The position numbers and the translations under genes are program-made. DNA of 64,000 nt from Caulobacteraceae bacterium (lineage in GTDB: Bacteria > Pseudomonadota > Alphaproteobacteria > Caulobacterales > Caulobacteraceae), in the NCBI GenBank assembly GCA_027452265.1, contig DAIDGR010000025.1, positions 34,683 through 98,682 of the forward strand, given 5' to 3'. Positions 53,166 through 61,653 of the stretch are shown here, one piece after another. Position 1 is the stretch's first letter; every line of letters starts with the position of its first letter. The notes under the pieces are model-generated. The model saw only the letters and a program-made list of their open reading frames with translations. It ran no database searches and was not told the origin of the DNA.

Positions 53166-53612
53166 ATGTCGATCCACGCCGAGGCCGCCCCGTCCACCCC
53201 CGTCACGGTGCGCGGCCTGACCGAGTTGCTGTCGCCACACGCCCCCGCCATCCTGGCGGCCGTGCGCGTCGTCGTCGCCCTGCTTTTCATGGAGCATGGC
53301 CTGATGAAGCTGGTGGGATTTCCGGCGCCCATGCCCGGCTTGCCTCATCCCCTTCCGCCCCTCTTTCTGGCGGCGGGGACCATCGAGGTGGCGGCGGGCA
53401 GCCTGATCACGCTGGGTCTTTTTACCCGCCCGGCCGCCTTCATCGCCTCTGGCGAGATGGCCGTGGCCTATTTCATGGCCCACGCGCCGCGCGGGTTCTT
53501 CCCGGCCCTGAACCAGGGCGAACCGGCGATCCTGTTTGCCTTCATCTTTCTTTACCTGGCGGCCGCGGGCGGCGGGTCCTGGAGCCTGGACCGTACGCTC
53601 CGTCGGCGTTGA
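53166..53612 (+). CDS. DoxX-family membrane protein
   Basis: 148 residues with about four membrane helices. RVVVALLFMEHGLMKLVGFP and AAGTIEVAAGSLITLGLFTRPAA are DoxX-family hallmarks. These small inner-membrane proteins accompany quinone-linked or redox enzymes; the role here is unknown. GGAGG lies 8 bases before ATG 53166. With the following dioxygenase and the divergent LysR, this forms a commonly seen three-gene neighbourhood. Confidence 0.88.
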   Translation: MSIHAEAAPSTPVTVRGLTELLSPHAPAILAAVRVVVALLFMEHGLMKLVGFPAPMPGLPHPLPPLFLAAGTIEVAAGSLITLGLFTRPAAFIASGEMAVAYFMAHAPRGFFPALNQGEPAILFAFIFLYLAAAGGGSWSLDRTLRRR

Positions 53613-53720
53613 GCCGACCCGCCAGACCCTTCCATCGGGCGCCCCCAAGGCTCCCGCCCCCCCACAGGTCCCGGGCGCGAATCCCCCGCCGCGTCCGGGG
53701 CCGACCTCACCGGAGATCCC

Positions 53721-54524
53721 ATGCCCCTCGCGCCCATGCCCGTTTATTTCCTGACCCATGGCGGCGGCCCCTGGCCGTGGATGAAGGACGAGGTCGCCGG
53801 GGCCTATGACCAGCTCGAGGCCGCGCTTGTCGCCGTCCGCGCCACCCTTCCCATGCCGCCACGCGCGATCCTGGTGATCACCGCCCATTGGGAGGCGTCC
53901 GACTTCGCCGTCTCGTCATCGGCCGCGCCGGGTATGATCTACGACTATTACGGCTTCCCGCCTCACACCTACGCCATCCGCTATCCGGCCCCCGGCTCGC
54001 CCACCCTGGCGCGGCGCGTCGCCGATCTCCTGCGCGCAGGCGGGGTGAAGACGGTGGAAGACGCCGAGCGCGGCTTCGATCACGGGACCTTCAGCCTGAT
54101 GCAACCCCTGTTCCCGGAGGCGAAGACGCCGGTGGTGCAGCTCTCGCTCAAGACCGGCCTCGATCCGGCCGAGCACCTCGCCGCCGGCCGGCTTCTGGCG
54201 CCCTTGCGTGAGGAGGGTGTGCTGATCATCGGCAGCGGCTCCAGCTATCATAACCTCCGGGCCTGGAGCCCGGCGGGCGCGCAGGTCTCACGGAGATTCG
54301 ACGCCTGGCTCGACGAGACCTTGCGGGCCTCCCCCGCCGATCGCACAAGGCGGCTCCTGACCTGGGAGCAGGCTCCGGCGGCCCGCCTGGCGCATCCGCG
54401 AGAGGAGCACCTGCTGCCCCTGATGGCGGCCCTTGGCGCGGCGGAGGACGAGGCGGCGACGCGCGTCTATCACGAGGACGCCTTCGCCGGGGCCATCGCC
54501 CTGTCCAGCTATCGCTTCGGTTAA
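53721..54524 (+). CDS. LigB/DODA-type extradiol aromatic dioxygenase (YgiD-like)
   Basis: 267 residues. The family start FLTHGGGPWP and the metal-ligand histidines in THGG and VITAHWEAS are present, with YDYYGFPPHTYAIRYPAPG and a later GSGSSYHNLRAW. Members include 4,5-DOPA dioxygenase and E. coli YgiD. They open catechol rings using non-heme Fe(II) or Zn; the substrate here is unknown. It lies 108 bases after DoxX on the same strand and is probably under the same LysR regulator. Confidence 0.85.
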   Translation: MPLAPMPVYFLTHGGGPWPWMKDEVAGAYDQLEAALVAVRATLPMPPRAILVITAHWEASDFAVSSSAAPGMIYDYYGFPPHTYAIRYPAPGSPTLARRVADLLRAGGVKTVEDAERGFDHGTFSLMQPLFPEAKTPVVQLSLKTGLDPAEHLAAGRLLAPLREEGVLIIGSGSSYHNLRAWSPAGAQVSRRFDAWLDETLRASPADRTRRLLTWEQAPAARLAHPREEHLLPLMAALGAAEDEAATRVYHEDAFAGAIALSSYRFG

Positions 54525-54534
54525 GGCCCTCGCC

Positions 54535-55125
54535 TCAGCTCTGGACCACCGCGTCCAGCGCCGCCGCGGCGCGGTCGATGAAGGCCTCGCGCTCGGCGCC
54601 GACCAAGGCCTCGCCCCGGATCAGGCGCTCCACCAGAAAGCCGATGTGAACCGCCGCCAGGACCCTGGCCCGGGCCTGGGCGTTCTCGCCGCCCAGCCAG
54701 TCGCGGATCGGTCCCAGAAAGCGCTCCTGCACGGCAAGGTTGAGCAAGGGCGCGGTGCTGGGCGAGGTGGCGGCGCGCAGCAGGAACTGAAAGGTCTGGG
54801 TCCGCTCCTCGTGAGCGTGCGGGTCCCCGGCCATCAGGGTGGCGATTTCGCGTGCAAAGCCGGCGCGGTCCCAGCCGCGTAGCCGGTCGGGCCCGCCGAT
54901 GGCGGACTTGAGCGCCTCGACGAACAGCCCTTCCTTGCCGCCGAAATAGCGTTTGATCAGGGCCACGTCCGCGCCGGCTTCAGCCGCGATGTCGCGCAGC
55001 ACCGCCCGGTCGTAGCCAAGCGCGGCGAACTGCCGCTTGGCCGCCTCCAGCATGGCCGCACGGGTGGCGGCGGCGTCGCGCCGCCGGGGGGCGGCGGGCC
55101 GTTCGAGCGCGGCGACCGGCGACAT
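54535..55125 (-). CDS. TetR-family transcriptional regulator beside the P450
   Basis: 196 residues. The N-terminal HTH region reads AAMLEAAKRQFAALGYDRAVLRDIAAEAGADVALIKRYFGGKEGLF, a TetR signature, followed by a helical ligand domain. It lies 6 bases downstream of the P450 gene and so should be co-transcribed. It probably senses the P450 substrate or product. The promoter it would control lies upstream of the P450 (56440-56558), where I see no clear palindrome. Confidence 0.88.
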   Translation of the reverse strand: MSPVAALERPAAPRRRDAAATRAAMLEAAKRQFAALGYDRAVLRDIAAEAGADVALIKRYFGGKEGLFVEALKSAIGGPDRLRGWDRAGFAREIATLMAGDPHAHEERTQTFQFLLRAATSPSTAPLLNLAVQERFLGPIRDWLGGENAQARARVLAAVHIGFLVERLIRGEALVGAEREAFIDRAAAALDAVVQS

Positions 55126-55131
55126 CGGAGG

Positions 55132-56439
55132 TCAGGCGCGGGCCGGGATCACCACCTTGAGGCTTTCATAGCCATGCACGAAGGAGGAGTGGGTGCGCAC
55201 CGGCTCCTCCACCAGATCGATGCGAGGGAAGCGCTTGAGGATCTCTTCCCAGATGATGGTCAGCTGCATTTCCGCCACGCGGTTGCCGACGCAGCGATGC
55301 ACGCCGAATCCGAACGACAGGTGCTGGCGGGGCCGCTCGCGGTCGATGATGTAGGCGTCGGGGTTGTCGATGACGCTCTCATCGCGATTGCCCGAAATGT
55401 ACCACATGACCACCTTGTCCCCCTGCCGGATGGTCTTGCCGCCCAGCTCCATGTCGCGCAAGGCCACGCGCATCATATGCGCCAGCGGCGTCTGCCAGCG
55501 GATCGTCTCGGAGACCATGGACGGGATCAGGCCCGGATTGGCGCGCAGCTTGTCATACTCGCCGGGGTTCTTGTTCAGCGCATAGACGCTGCCGGAGATC
55601 GTGTTGCGGGTGGTGTCGTTGCCCCCGACGATCAGCAGGACCACCGTGCCGTGATACTGGTCCTGGTCCATGGACCGGGTCTCGGGATGCTGGGTCAGCA
55701 TGGAGATCAGGTCGATGTTCGGCGGGCCGTTGAGACGTTCGCTCCACAGGGCGTCGAACGCGCCGAAGCACTCCTGGATCGCCTCGAACTTGTGCATCCA
55801 GCTCTGCACCGGCCCGTGGCCCGGCTGGTTGGTCACCATGTCCGACCAGTAGGGCAGCTTGCGCCGCTGCTCGAAGGGGAAGTCGAACAACGTGGCCAGG
55901 GTCATGGCCGTGAGTTCCTTGGACACCAGGTCGACCCAGTCGAAGGGCTGGCCGATCGGCAGGCTGTCGAGGATCGCTCCGGCCCGCTGGCGAACGACGG
56001 GGGCCATATGGGCGATGTTGGCCGGCGCCACGGCCGGGCTGACGGCCTTGCGGTGCACGCTGTGTTCGGGCTCGTCCATGGTGATGAAACCCGCCCCACC
56101 ACGCCGACGGCGCTCGCGACCCATGGCGGCGAACACCTTGTCCTGCTCTTCGAGCGATTTGAGGTTGGCGAGGCTGATCCCCTCGGCCGAGGAATAGTCG
56201 AGATTGTTGGTGTCCACGGCCATAATGTCCTCCCACCGGGTCACCGACCAGTAGGGGCCAAAATCGCTCTCGGCCGTGAAGTGGACCGGGTCCTCCCGGC
56301 GCAACCGGGCGAACACGGGCCAGATCGTGTCGGCTGGAAAACGCTCGGTCTTGGCGGGATTGAGCGCCTCCAGCGGCGTGGACGCGGCCTCCTCGCGGGC
56401 GGCGTCGGCGATCGTCTGGGGCGTCACGGCGATGTTCAT
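55132..56439 (-). CDS. Cytochrome P450, CYP153-like alkane hydroxylase
   Basis: 435 residues. The heme-binding loop HLSFGFGVHRCVGNR holds Cys383, the I-helix has GGNDTTRNT, and the ExxR pair lies in SETIRW. Segments FDWVDLVSKELTAMTLATLFDFPFE and FITMDEPEHSVHRKAV match the CYP153 family, which oxidises medium-chain alkanes and fatty acids. CYP153 needs ferredoxin and ferredoxin reductase, but none is adjacent here. GGGAGAGA lies 5 bases before ATG 56439. The sub-family is inferred from remembered motifs. Confidence 0.85.
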   Translation of the reverse strand: MNIAVTPQTIADAAREEAASTPLEALNPAKTERFPADTIWPVFARLRREDPVHFTAESDFGPYWSVTRWEDIMAVDTNNLDYSSAEGISLANLKSLEEQDKVFAAMGRERRRRGGAGFITMDEPEHSVHRKAVSPAVAPANIAHMAPVVRQRAGAILDSLPIGQPFDWVDLVSKELTAMTLATLFDFPFEQRRKLPYWSDMVTNQPGHGPVQSWMHKFEAIQECFGAFDALWSERLNGPPNIDLISMLTQHPETRSMDQDQYHGTVVLLIVGGNDTTRNTISGSVYALNKNPGEYDKLRANPGLIPSMVSETIRWQTPLAHMMRVALRDMELGGKTIRQGDKVVMWYISGNRDESVIDNPDAYIIDRERPRQHLSFGFGVHRCVGNRVAEMQLTIIWEEILKRFPRIDLVEEPVRTHSSFVHGYESLKVVIPARA

Positions 56440-56558
56440 GGCGTCTCTCCCGGGCAGGTTCGTCGCCTCGGCGCGCCGCCGCGTCGCAAACCCTTGTCGC
56501 GACAGGTCAGTCCCGAAGCCCCCGTTTGTCAACAGCCATTGACTTCGTTCCCGTCGCC

Positions 56559-58133
56559 TCAGACCCAGAAGGGCTCGGCATCTTTCAGCCGGCGGATCGC
56601 ACGGGCGGCGCGCTTCAGGGCGGCCGGCTCTCGCGCGATCGCCTCGGCGGCGAGACGTCCTGCCAGGAAACACCCCTCCGTCCCGGCTTCCCGCGCCGCC
56701 GCGTGGGCGAGTTTGGGCGTCGCGGCGAGATCGTTGAGGTCGCCCAGGGCATCCTGGACCTGGGTCAGGGCATTCAAGAATCGCCTTGTCCGGCCCGGAC
56801 GGTCGAATGGCGCGCTCGTATCGATGGCGGCGTATCGCAATCGCTTGACCTTGAGGCGCAGCTTGTGGCGCGCTGAGGGGCTCAGACCCTCCAACTTATC
56901 GCCCACCGCGAGAACGCGTCGGCGCAGCCGCTGCAAACGCGGGGCGATGAACGCGCTCAGAGCCAGGGTCTGGCGCGCGCGTCGCGTGGCGTCGTGCGTT
57001 CGGTTCCATGCGGCGTCATCCAGCCAGGACAGGATCGCCATGACGCCCTTCGAGGCGCCTGGAGCGTCGAACGAGGCCAGGGCCTCGTCAAGCGCCGCCG
57101 CGCGCATGCGGCGGATCGCCCGCAACAGCGCCGCGCGGGCCTCGCGCGCGGCCCGCGCCTCTTCAGATCGACGAAGGCCCGGACCGCACCCACGGCTGAC
57201 CTGACGCAGGAACACATGCATCTCCCGCGCCGCGTCGAGGCGTTGCGCAAGATCGCGGCCTGCGGCCCGGACGTGCGCCCACTCGCCGTCACGAACGGCG
57301 GGACCGAACAGCTGAAGCGCCGCGTCGAGTCGCCGCAGGCTCACGCGCATCTGGTGCAGGGTGTCCGCGCCCCGGCGGGCCCTCAGATCGAGAAGGCGCT
57401 CTGTGGTCTCGGCCAGGGCGTGATGGGCGATGGCGCCGAACGCTTCAAGGGTGGGCGGGTCCTGACTCAGGGCCTTCCATTCTCGTCTTGCCGGGCGGCG
57501 GGAAGGGCCGGTCTGCGCCGCCGCGGCGGCGAGGGCATATCCGCGGTCGGCCTTGCTGACCAGGCGAGGCCAGAGGGGCGCGAGGTTGGCCAGCGACCTG
57601 GCGAGGGTGAAGAGGGCGGCGCTGTCGCCCGACAGCCGTTCCAGCTCCAGCTCCAGGATCGGCTCCTTCAGGGACCCGGCCTTGAGGACGCCGCGGTCGA
57701 GGGCGACCTCAATGATCGCCCCGTCCTCCCTGTACCGCTGGACCGCGCGGGTGACATCGATCGTGAAGACGGAACGCAGGCGCTGTCCGCGGATCAGCGG
57801 CGCGGCCGGTGTGTCCGCGAGGGCCATCCGAAAAGGTTGCGGGCGCCGCGCGCGCCCGGGCCTGCGTTCTGGCTCGACGAGGCGGTGGCGCCATTCCAGG
57901 CGCGCGAGGTCGCCCGGGGCATACCCCCCTTTCAGGGTTTGCACCCAAGCCCCATCCTCTCGTCGCAAGCGTAGACTAAGGCCCGCGCGTTCGAGCGCGC
58001 GCAGGGGCGTGTCGAAGTAGGAGCTGATCAAGCGTGCTTCGGTGCGCGGGCCCGCAAGGGCGGGGTGAGCCGAGAGGGCTGTGAGATCCGCCTCCGAAAC
58101 CGCGAATTTCAGCTCGAGTTCCGTGTTCAGCAC
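56559..58133 (-). CDS. CYTH-CHAD domain protein
   Basis: 524 residues. The CYTH domain (about 1-200) starts MLNTELELKF with the ExExK metal-triphosphate motif, and the CHAD domain (about 235-520) is a long, Arg/His/Ala-rich helical region with repeated LHQMRVSLRRLDAAL-type helices. Bacterial CYTH enzymes hydrolyse inorganic triphosphate and CHAD proteins bind polyphosphate granules, so a polyphosphate-linked role is likely. GTG 58133 is chosen because the CYTH motif follows directly. It is 119 bases upstream of the P450 start on the same strand. Confidence 0.88.
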   Translation of the reverse strand: MLNTELELKFAVSEADLTALSAHPALAGPRTEARLISSYFDTPLRALERAGLSLRLRREDGAWVQTLKGGYAPGDLARLEWRHRLVEPERRPGRARRPQPFRMALADTPAAPLIRGQRLRSVFTIDVTRAVQRYREDGAIIEVALDRGVLKAGSLKEPILELELERLSGDSAALFTLARSLANLAPLWPRLVSKADRGYALAAAAAQTGPSRRPARREWKALSQDPPTLEAFGAIAHHALAETTERLLDLRARRGADTLHQMRVSLRRLDAALQLFGPAVRDGEWAHVRAAGRDLAQRLDAAREMHVFLRQVSRGCGPGLRRSEEARAAREARAALLRAIRRMRAAALDEALASFDAPGASKGVMAILSWLDDAAWNRTHDATRRARQTLALSAFIAPRLQRLRRRVLAVGDKLEGLSPSARHKLRLKVKRLRYAAIDTSAPFDRPGRTRRFLNALTQVQDALGDLNDLAATPKLAHAAAREAGTEGCFLAGRLAAEAIAREPAALKRAARAIRRLKDAEPFWV

Positions 58134-58268
58134 ATCCCGGTCCCTCTCGCCGGAGAGTCGCGCCGATGCGCCGGTCACGCAACGCCCTGACCCTGCCTGA
58201 CCGCGGCGCGCGCCAGCCGCGTGCACGTCATAACTAGGCCTCATTGGCTGAGGCGGCCATGATCTGGC

Positions 58269-59387
58269 TCAAGTGACCCGGAGGCCGACGATCAGCAGGG
58301 TCGCCAGCACAGAGATGATGGCGATGGACAGCACCACCACCGCGCTCACCCGAAGGCCCGCCCGGGACAGGGCCTTGAGATCGACCCCCAGACCGAGGGC
58401 GGCCATGGAGACCAGGGTCAGGGCATTGGCGCCGGCGCCCGCGGGGCCGGCCCAGGCCCCCGGGACGAGGCCGGCGGTGCGCGCCGCCAGCAGGGCGATG
58501 AAGCCCAGGATGAACCAGGGCAAAAGCTGATGCAGGGCCGGCCGGGCGCGCCCCGCGCGTCCACCCCCTGATTTCGGCCGCTCGCCGGCTGTGACGGCCG
58601 GCGCGGGCTCGTCGATCTCCGTGCGATCGCGAAGGTCGAGCAGCGAGAGGAGCGCCACGACCGGGCCCAGCATCAGCACCCGGGTGAGCTTCGTCAGGGT
58701 CCCCATCTGGACCGACAGGGCGCTGACCGGCGCGGTGGCGGCCAGGACCTGGGGCACGGCATAGACGGTGAGGCCGGCGAAGACGCCAAAGGCGCCGTGG
58801 CTGACATGCAGGGCGACGGCCGCCAGGGGCAGGGCCAACACCAGGGCCACGCCAAGGGCGGCGGTGAAGGAGATGGCGGCGGCGACATCCTCGCCGTCGG
58901 CGCCGATCACGGGGGCCACGGCCGCGATGGCGGAGTTCCCGCAGATAGCGTTGCCGCAGGCGATCAGGATCGCCATCCGCCGGGGCAGGCCAAGCCACCG
59001 TCCCAGCGCGAAGCTGGCGGCGATGGCCGTCAGGACAAGGGCCGCGATCCCGGCCAGGAGGGGCGCCCCGACGCCAGCCAGAGCCCGGGCGTCGATGGTC
59101 GCGCCCAGCAGCACCACCGCGATCTCCAGAACCAGCTTGGCGCCTATGTCGATCCCCGGCCGCCAGGCCGCCGACGGCGTCCAGACCGCCCGCACCAGGG
59201 CGCCGAAAAGGATGGCCAGGGCCACGGCCTCCAGCCAGGCGCGCCCCAGGGCCCGCGCCTCCAGGCCCTGCACAAGGAAGGCCGCCAGGGCCAGGGCCCC
59301 GCAAAGGGCGAGGCCCGGGGCGACACGCCAGATCCCCTCGCGGGAAGGCGAGGCGCCGTGTTTCGATCCGGAGGCGAACGCAACCAT
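58269..59387 (-). CDS. YeiH-family putative sulfate exporter
   Basis: 372 residues with about 10 membrane helices. GNAICGNSAIAAVAPVIGADGEDVAAAISFT is the diagnostic UPF0324/YeiH motif, and GLTVYAVPQVLAAT is also typical. Family members are annotated as putative sulfate exporters but the transported ion is unproven. ATG 59387 is chosen over an upstream in-frame start because the conserved part begins there. The divergent LysR gene is a typical neighbour (YeiE-like) and its probable regulator. A hairpin GCCTCA/TGAGGC (58238-58254) lies downstream and may help termination. Confidence 0.88.
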   Translation of the reverse strand: MVAFASGSKHGASPSREGIWRVAPGLALCGALALAAFLVQGLEARALGRAWLEAVALAILFGALVRAVWTPSAAWRPGIDIGAKLVLEIAVVLLGATIDARALAGVGAPLLAGIAALVLTAIAASFALGRWLGLPRRMAILIACGNAICGNSAIAAVAPVIGADGEDVAAAISFTAALGVALVLALPLAAVALHVSHGAFGVFAGLTVYAVPQVLAATAPVSALSVQMGTLTKLTRVLMLGPVVALLSLLDLRDRTEIDEPAPAVTAGERPKSGGGRAGRARPALHQLLPWFILGFIALLAARTAGLVPGAWAGPAGAGANALTLVSMAALGLGVDLKALSRAGLRVSAVVVLSIAIISVLATLLIVGLRVT

Positions 59388-59413
59388 GGTGCGGCATCCA
59401 TGCGCGCGCACAA

Positions 59414-59440
59414 TCAATCTATCCAACGCATTGTAATTGA
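59414..59440. promoter_or_regulatory. TCAAT/ATTGA inverted repeat between yeiH and its LysR gene
   Basis: TCAAT (59414-59418) and ATTGA (59436-59440) are inverted arms in the AT-rich 83-base divergent gap. LysR-type binding is possible, but the arms are short and the call is weak. Confidence 0.3.
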
Positions 59441-59470
59441 CAAATCCATCGACCAAGGCGATTAAACGCC

Positions 59471-60352
59471 ATGACGCTGGAGCAGCTTCGCATCTTCGTT
59501 TTTGTCGCCGAGCGCGCGCACATGACGAAGGCCGCCCAGGCTCTGGGCCTCACTCAGTCCGCCGTCAGCGCCGCCGTCGCCGCCCTGGAGGCGCGTTATC
59601 AGGTCAGGCTGTTCGACCGGGTGGGCCGGGGGCTCGTCCTTACCGAGGCCGGGCGCACGTTTCTTACCGAGGCCACGGCTGTCCTGCTCCGCGCCCGGGC
59701 CGCCGAGCAGGCCCTGACCGACCTTGCCGGGCTTAAGCGCGGGGTCCTGCACGTGGCCGCGAGCCAGACCGTCTCGACCTATTGGCTGCCCCGACGCCTC
59801 GCCCGGTTCGCCACGGTCCATCCCGGCCTCGACATCGCCATGCTCACCGGCAACAGCGCCGAGACCGCCCAGGCGGTGGTGGAGGGCCGCGCCGAGCTTG
59901 GCTTTATCGAGGGGGGCGATGATCACCCCGCCCTTCTGCGTCAGGGTCTGGCTGAGGACAGGATCGGCCTCTATGCGGCGCCCTCGCACCCTCTGGTGGG
60001 GAGGGCGGTAAGCCTCTCAGCGCTTCAGGCGGCCCGCTGGGTGCTGCGGGAGCCGGGGTCCGGAACGAGGGCCCATTTCGAACGGGGCCTCGCCGAACGC
60101 GGGGTGCAGATCCAGGCGCTCTCCGTCGGTCTCGAACTTCCGTCCAATGAGGCGGTGCTTTCGGCAGCGGAGGAGGGGGGGTGGATCGCGGCCGTCTCCG
60201 AGCTGGCCGCCGCCTCGCTCGTGGCCGCCGGACGTCTCACCCGCCTGGCCTTCGACCTACCGCCGCGGCATTTCGATCTTGTCACCCATAAGGAGCGACG
60301 CCTCAGCGCCGCGGGCCGCGCCTTTGTCGAGGCGGTGACCGCGTCTCCCTGA
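59471..60352 (+). CDS. LysR-family regulator, YeiE-like
   Basis: 293 residues. The N-terminal HTH reads LRIFVFVAERAHMTKAAQALGLTQSAVSAAVAALEARYQVRLFDRVGRGLVLTEAG. The effector domain begins HVAASQTVSTYWLPRRLARF and includes LGFIEGG and AAPSHPLVG, resembling the CysB/YeiE group. YeiE-type regulators respond to sulfite and control yeiH, and this gene is divergent from a yeiH homologue (83 bases apart). It converges with the SnoaL-like gene (6 bases between stops). Confidence 0.9.
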   Translation: MTLEQLRIFVFVAERAHMTKAAQALGLTQSAVSAAVAALEARYQVRLFDRVGRGLVLTEAGRTFLTEATAVLLRARAAEQALTDLAGLKRGVLHVAASQTVSTYWLPRRLARFATVHPGLDIAMLTGNSAETAQAVVEGRAELGFIEGGDDHPALLRQGLAEDRIGLYAAPSHPLVGRAVSLSALQAARWVLREPGSGTRAHFERGLAERGVQIQALSVGLELPSNEAVLSAAEEGGWIAAVSELAAASLVAAGRLTRLAFDLPPRHFDLVTHKERRLSAAGRAFVEAVTASP

Positions 60353-60358
60353 GGTCGC

Positions 60359-60826
60359 TCAGCTTTGCGCGCTGACGGCGGAGGGAAAGCTATCCGCGCC
60401 GCCGAAGTAACAGGTCACCGAAGCGATTTTGCCGGCTCTGACCTCCACGAATTCGACATTTCGGAACGTCTTGCCGTTGGCCGTATGGCCCAGATACTGC
60501 ACGAACGCGTCGTCGCCCTTGGCGAACAGGCGCTCGATCTCCAGCGCCCGGGTGAAGTCCTTCTGGGTCTCCCAGCAACGGGTCTTGAAGGCGGCCTTGT
60601 CGATGTGGTCGTCGCCATGTGGGCTGGAGAAGGTGAAGCTGTCGGCCATGATGGCGTCAAACGGGGCCCAGTCCGGCTGGCGCCAGAGGCCATAGAAGCG
60701 CCGTATGGTCGCCTCCGCGGAGGAGGGCGCCGCGTCCGGGCCTTTGGCCTGTGCGGCCCCGGATGCGGTCAGGGCCAGTCCGGCCGCGCCGATCAGGCTC
60801 CGGCGCGAGGCTTTGGCGGCGCTCAT
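60359..60826 (-). CDS. Exported SnoaL-like (NTF2-fold) protein
   Basis: 155 residues. A twin-arginine-like start (KASRRSLIGAAGLALTASGAAQA) suggests export by Tat or Sec. The body (SSAEATIRRFYGLWRQPDWAPFDAIMADSFTFSSPHGDDHIDKAAFK) matches SnoaL-like/DUF4440 NTF2 folds, which include small ligand-binding proteins and ketosteroid-isomerase-like enzymes. The function is unknown. The ATG at 60826 overlaps the stop of the TetR gene by 4 bases, so it is the likely target and downstream member of the TetR operon. Confidence 0.78.
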   Translation of the reverse strand: MSAAKASRRSLIGAAGLALTASGAAQAKGPDAAPSSAEATIRRFYGLWRQPDWAPFDAIMADSFTFSSPHGDDHIDKAAFKTRCWETQKDFTRALEIERLFAKGDDAFVQYLGHTANGKTFRNVEFVEVRAGKIASVTCYFGGADSFPSAVSAQS

Positions 60827-61455
60827 GGGATCTTCTCCGGCGTTGAGGGTGGGCTTTCGCGCGACGCGCCGAACAGGGCGTCGATATAGGATCTCAGGTG
60901 GTCGAGGCTCTCGGCGACGAGGCCCGGCTCGCCACGCGCCTTGGCCACGACGAAGGCGCCTTGCAGCACGACCTGGACGTGCAGGGCGAGGCTCCGGGCC
61001 GTCCAGCCTGCTCTCACGCCATGGCGCGCCATGGCCTGAGCGATATCGTCCTCCAGCACCCCGGCATGGCCGCAGATGCTGTCGCCGCAGGCCTGGGCGA
61101 TGGCGGGATGGCTGGCATAGGTCTCCTGCGCCAGCGTTCCGGCCAGGCAGGTGATCTCTTCGAGCGCGCCGACCGCCAGGGCCCTTCGGAAATCGAGATA
61201 GGCCCGGACGCGCTCCAGCGGATCGCCCGGATCGTGATAGGCCGCCGTCGCAAACAGGGCCGAGGTGGTGGCGGTCCAGTGCTCCGCCGCCGCGACGCCC
61301 AGCGCGTCCTTGCTCTTGAAGTGATGGAAGAAGGCCCCCTTGGTCACCCCCGCGGCGGCGCACAGGGCATCCACCGAGGTCGCGGCATAACCGTTTCGCC
61401 GAAACAGCGTCACGGCGGCGTCGAGCAGTCTCTCGCGGGCGTCCGGCCGAGCCAT
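60823..61455 (-). CDS. TetR-family regulator with adjacent palindromic operator
   Basis: 210 residues. The HTH is clear: RERLLDAAVTLFRRNGYAATSVDALCAAAGVTKGAFFHHFKSKDALG, the classic AcrR-type signature. A perfect 16-bp palindrome (61466-61481) starts 11 bases upstream of the ATG, in the position of an autorepressor site. It is first in a two-gene operon with the SnoaL-like protein. Confidence 0.93.
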   Translation of the reverse strand: MARPDARERLLDAAVTLFRRNGYAATSVDALCAAAGVTKGAFFHHFKSKDALGVAAAEHWTATTSALFATAAYHDPGDPLERVRAYLDFRRALAVGALEEITCLAGTLAQETYASHPAIAQACGDSICGHAGVLEDDIAQAMARHGVRAGWTARSLALHVQVVLQGAFVVAKARGEPGLVAESLDHLRSYIDALFGASRESPPSTPEKIP

Positions 61456-61465
61456 AGGCCGCTTG

Positions 61466-61481
61466 TACCAACCGGTTGGTA
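61466..61481. promoter_or_regulatory. Perfect 16-bp palindrome, TetR operator candidate
   Basis: TACCAACCGGTTGGTA reads the same on both strands and lies 11 bases upstream of the TetR start, where it would cover the -10 region or the transcription start. TetR regulators of this group typically bind 14-20 bp palindromes at this spot. Confidence 0.75.
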
Positions 61482-61653
61482 TGTAAACAAGCCGGCCCTG
61501 CTCTGAAGGTGTGGGCTGTTCTGGAAGCAGATCGCGGCAAGGACACGCCCGCCATCGCGGCGGGGCGGCTGTCAGCGCTCAGGCACACCCCGCGAGGATG
61601 TGCGCCGAGGGTCGAGATGGAGGGGAAAGGCCTGCGTCAGAGACGTCCGCGCC

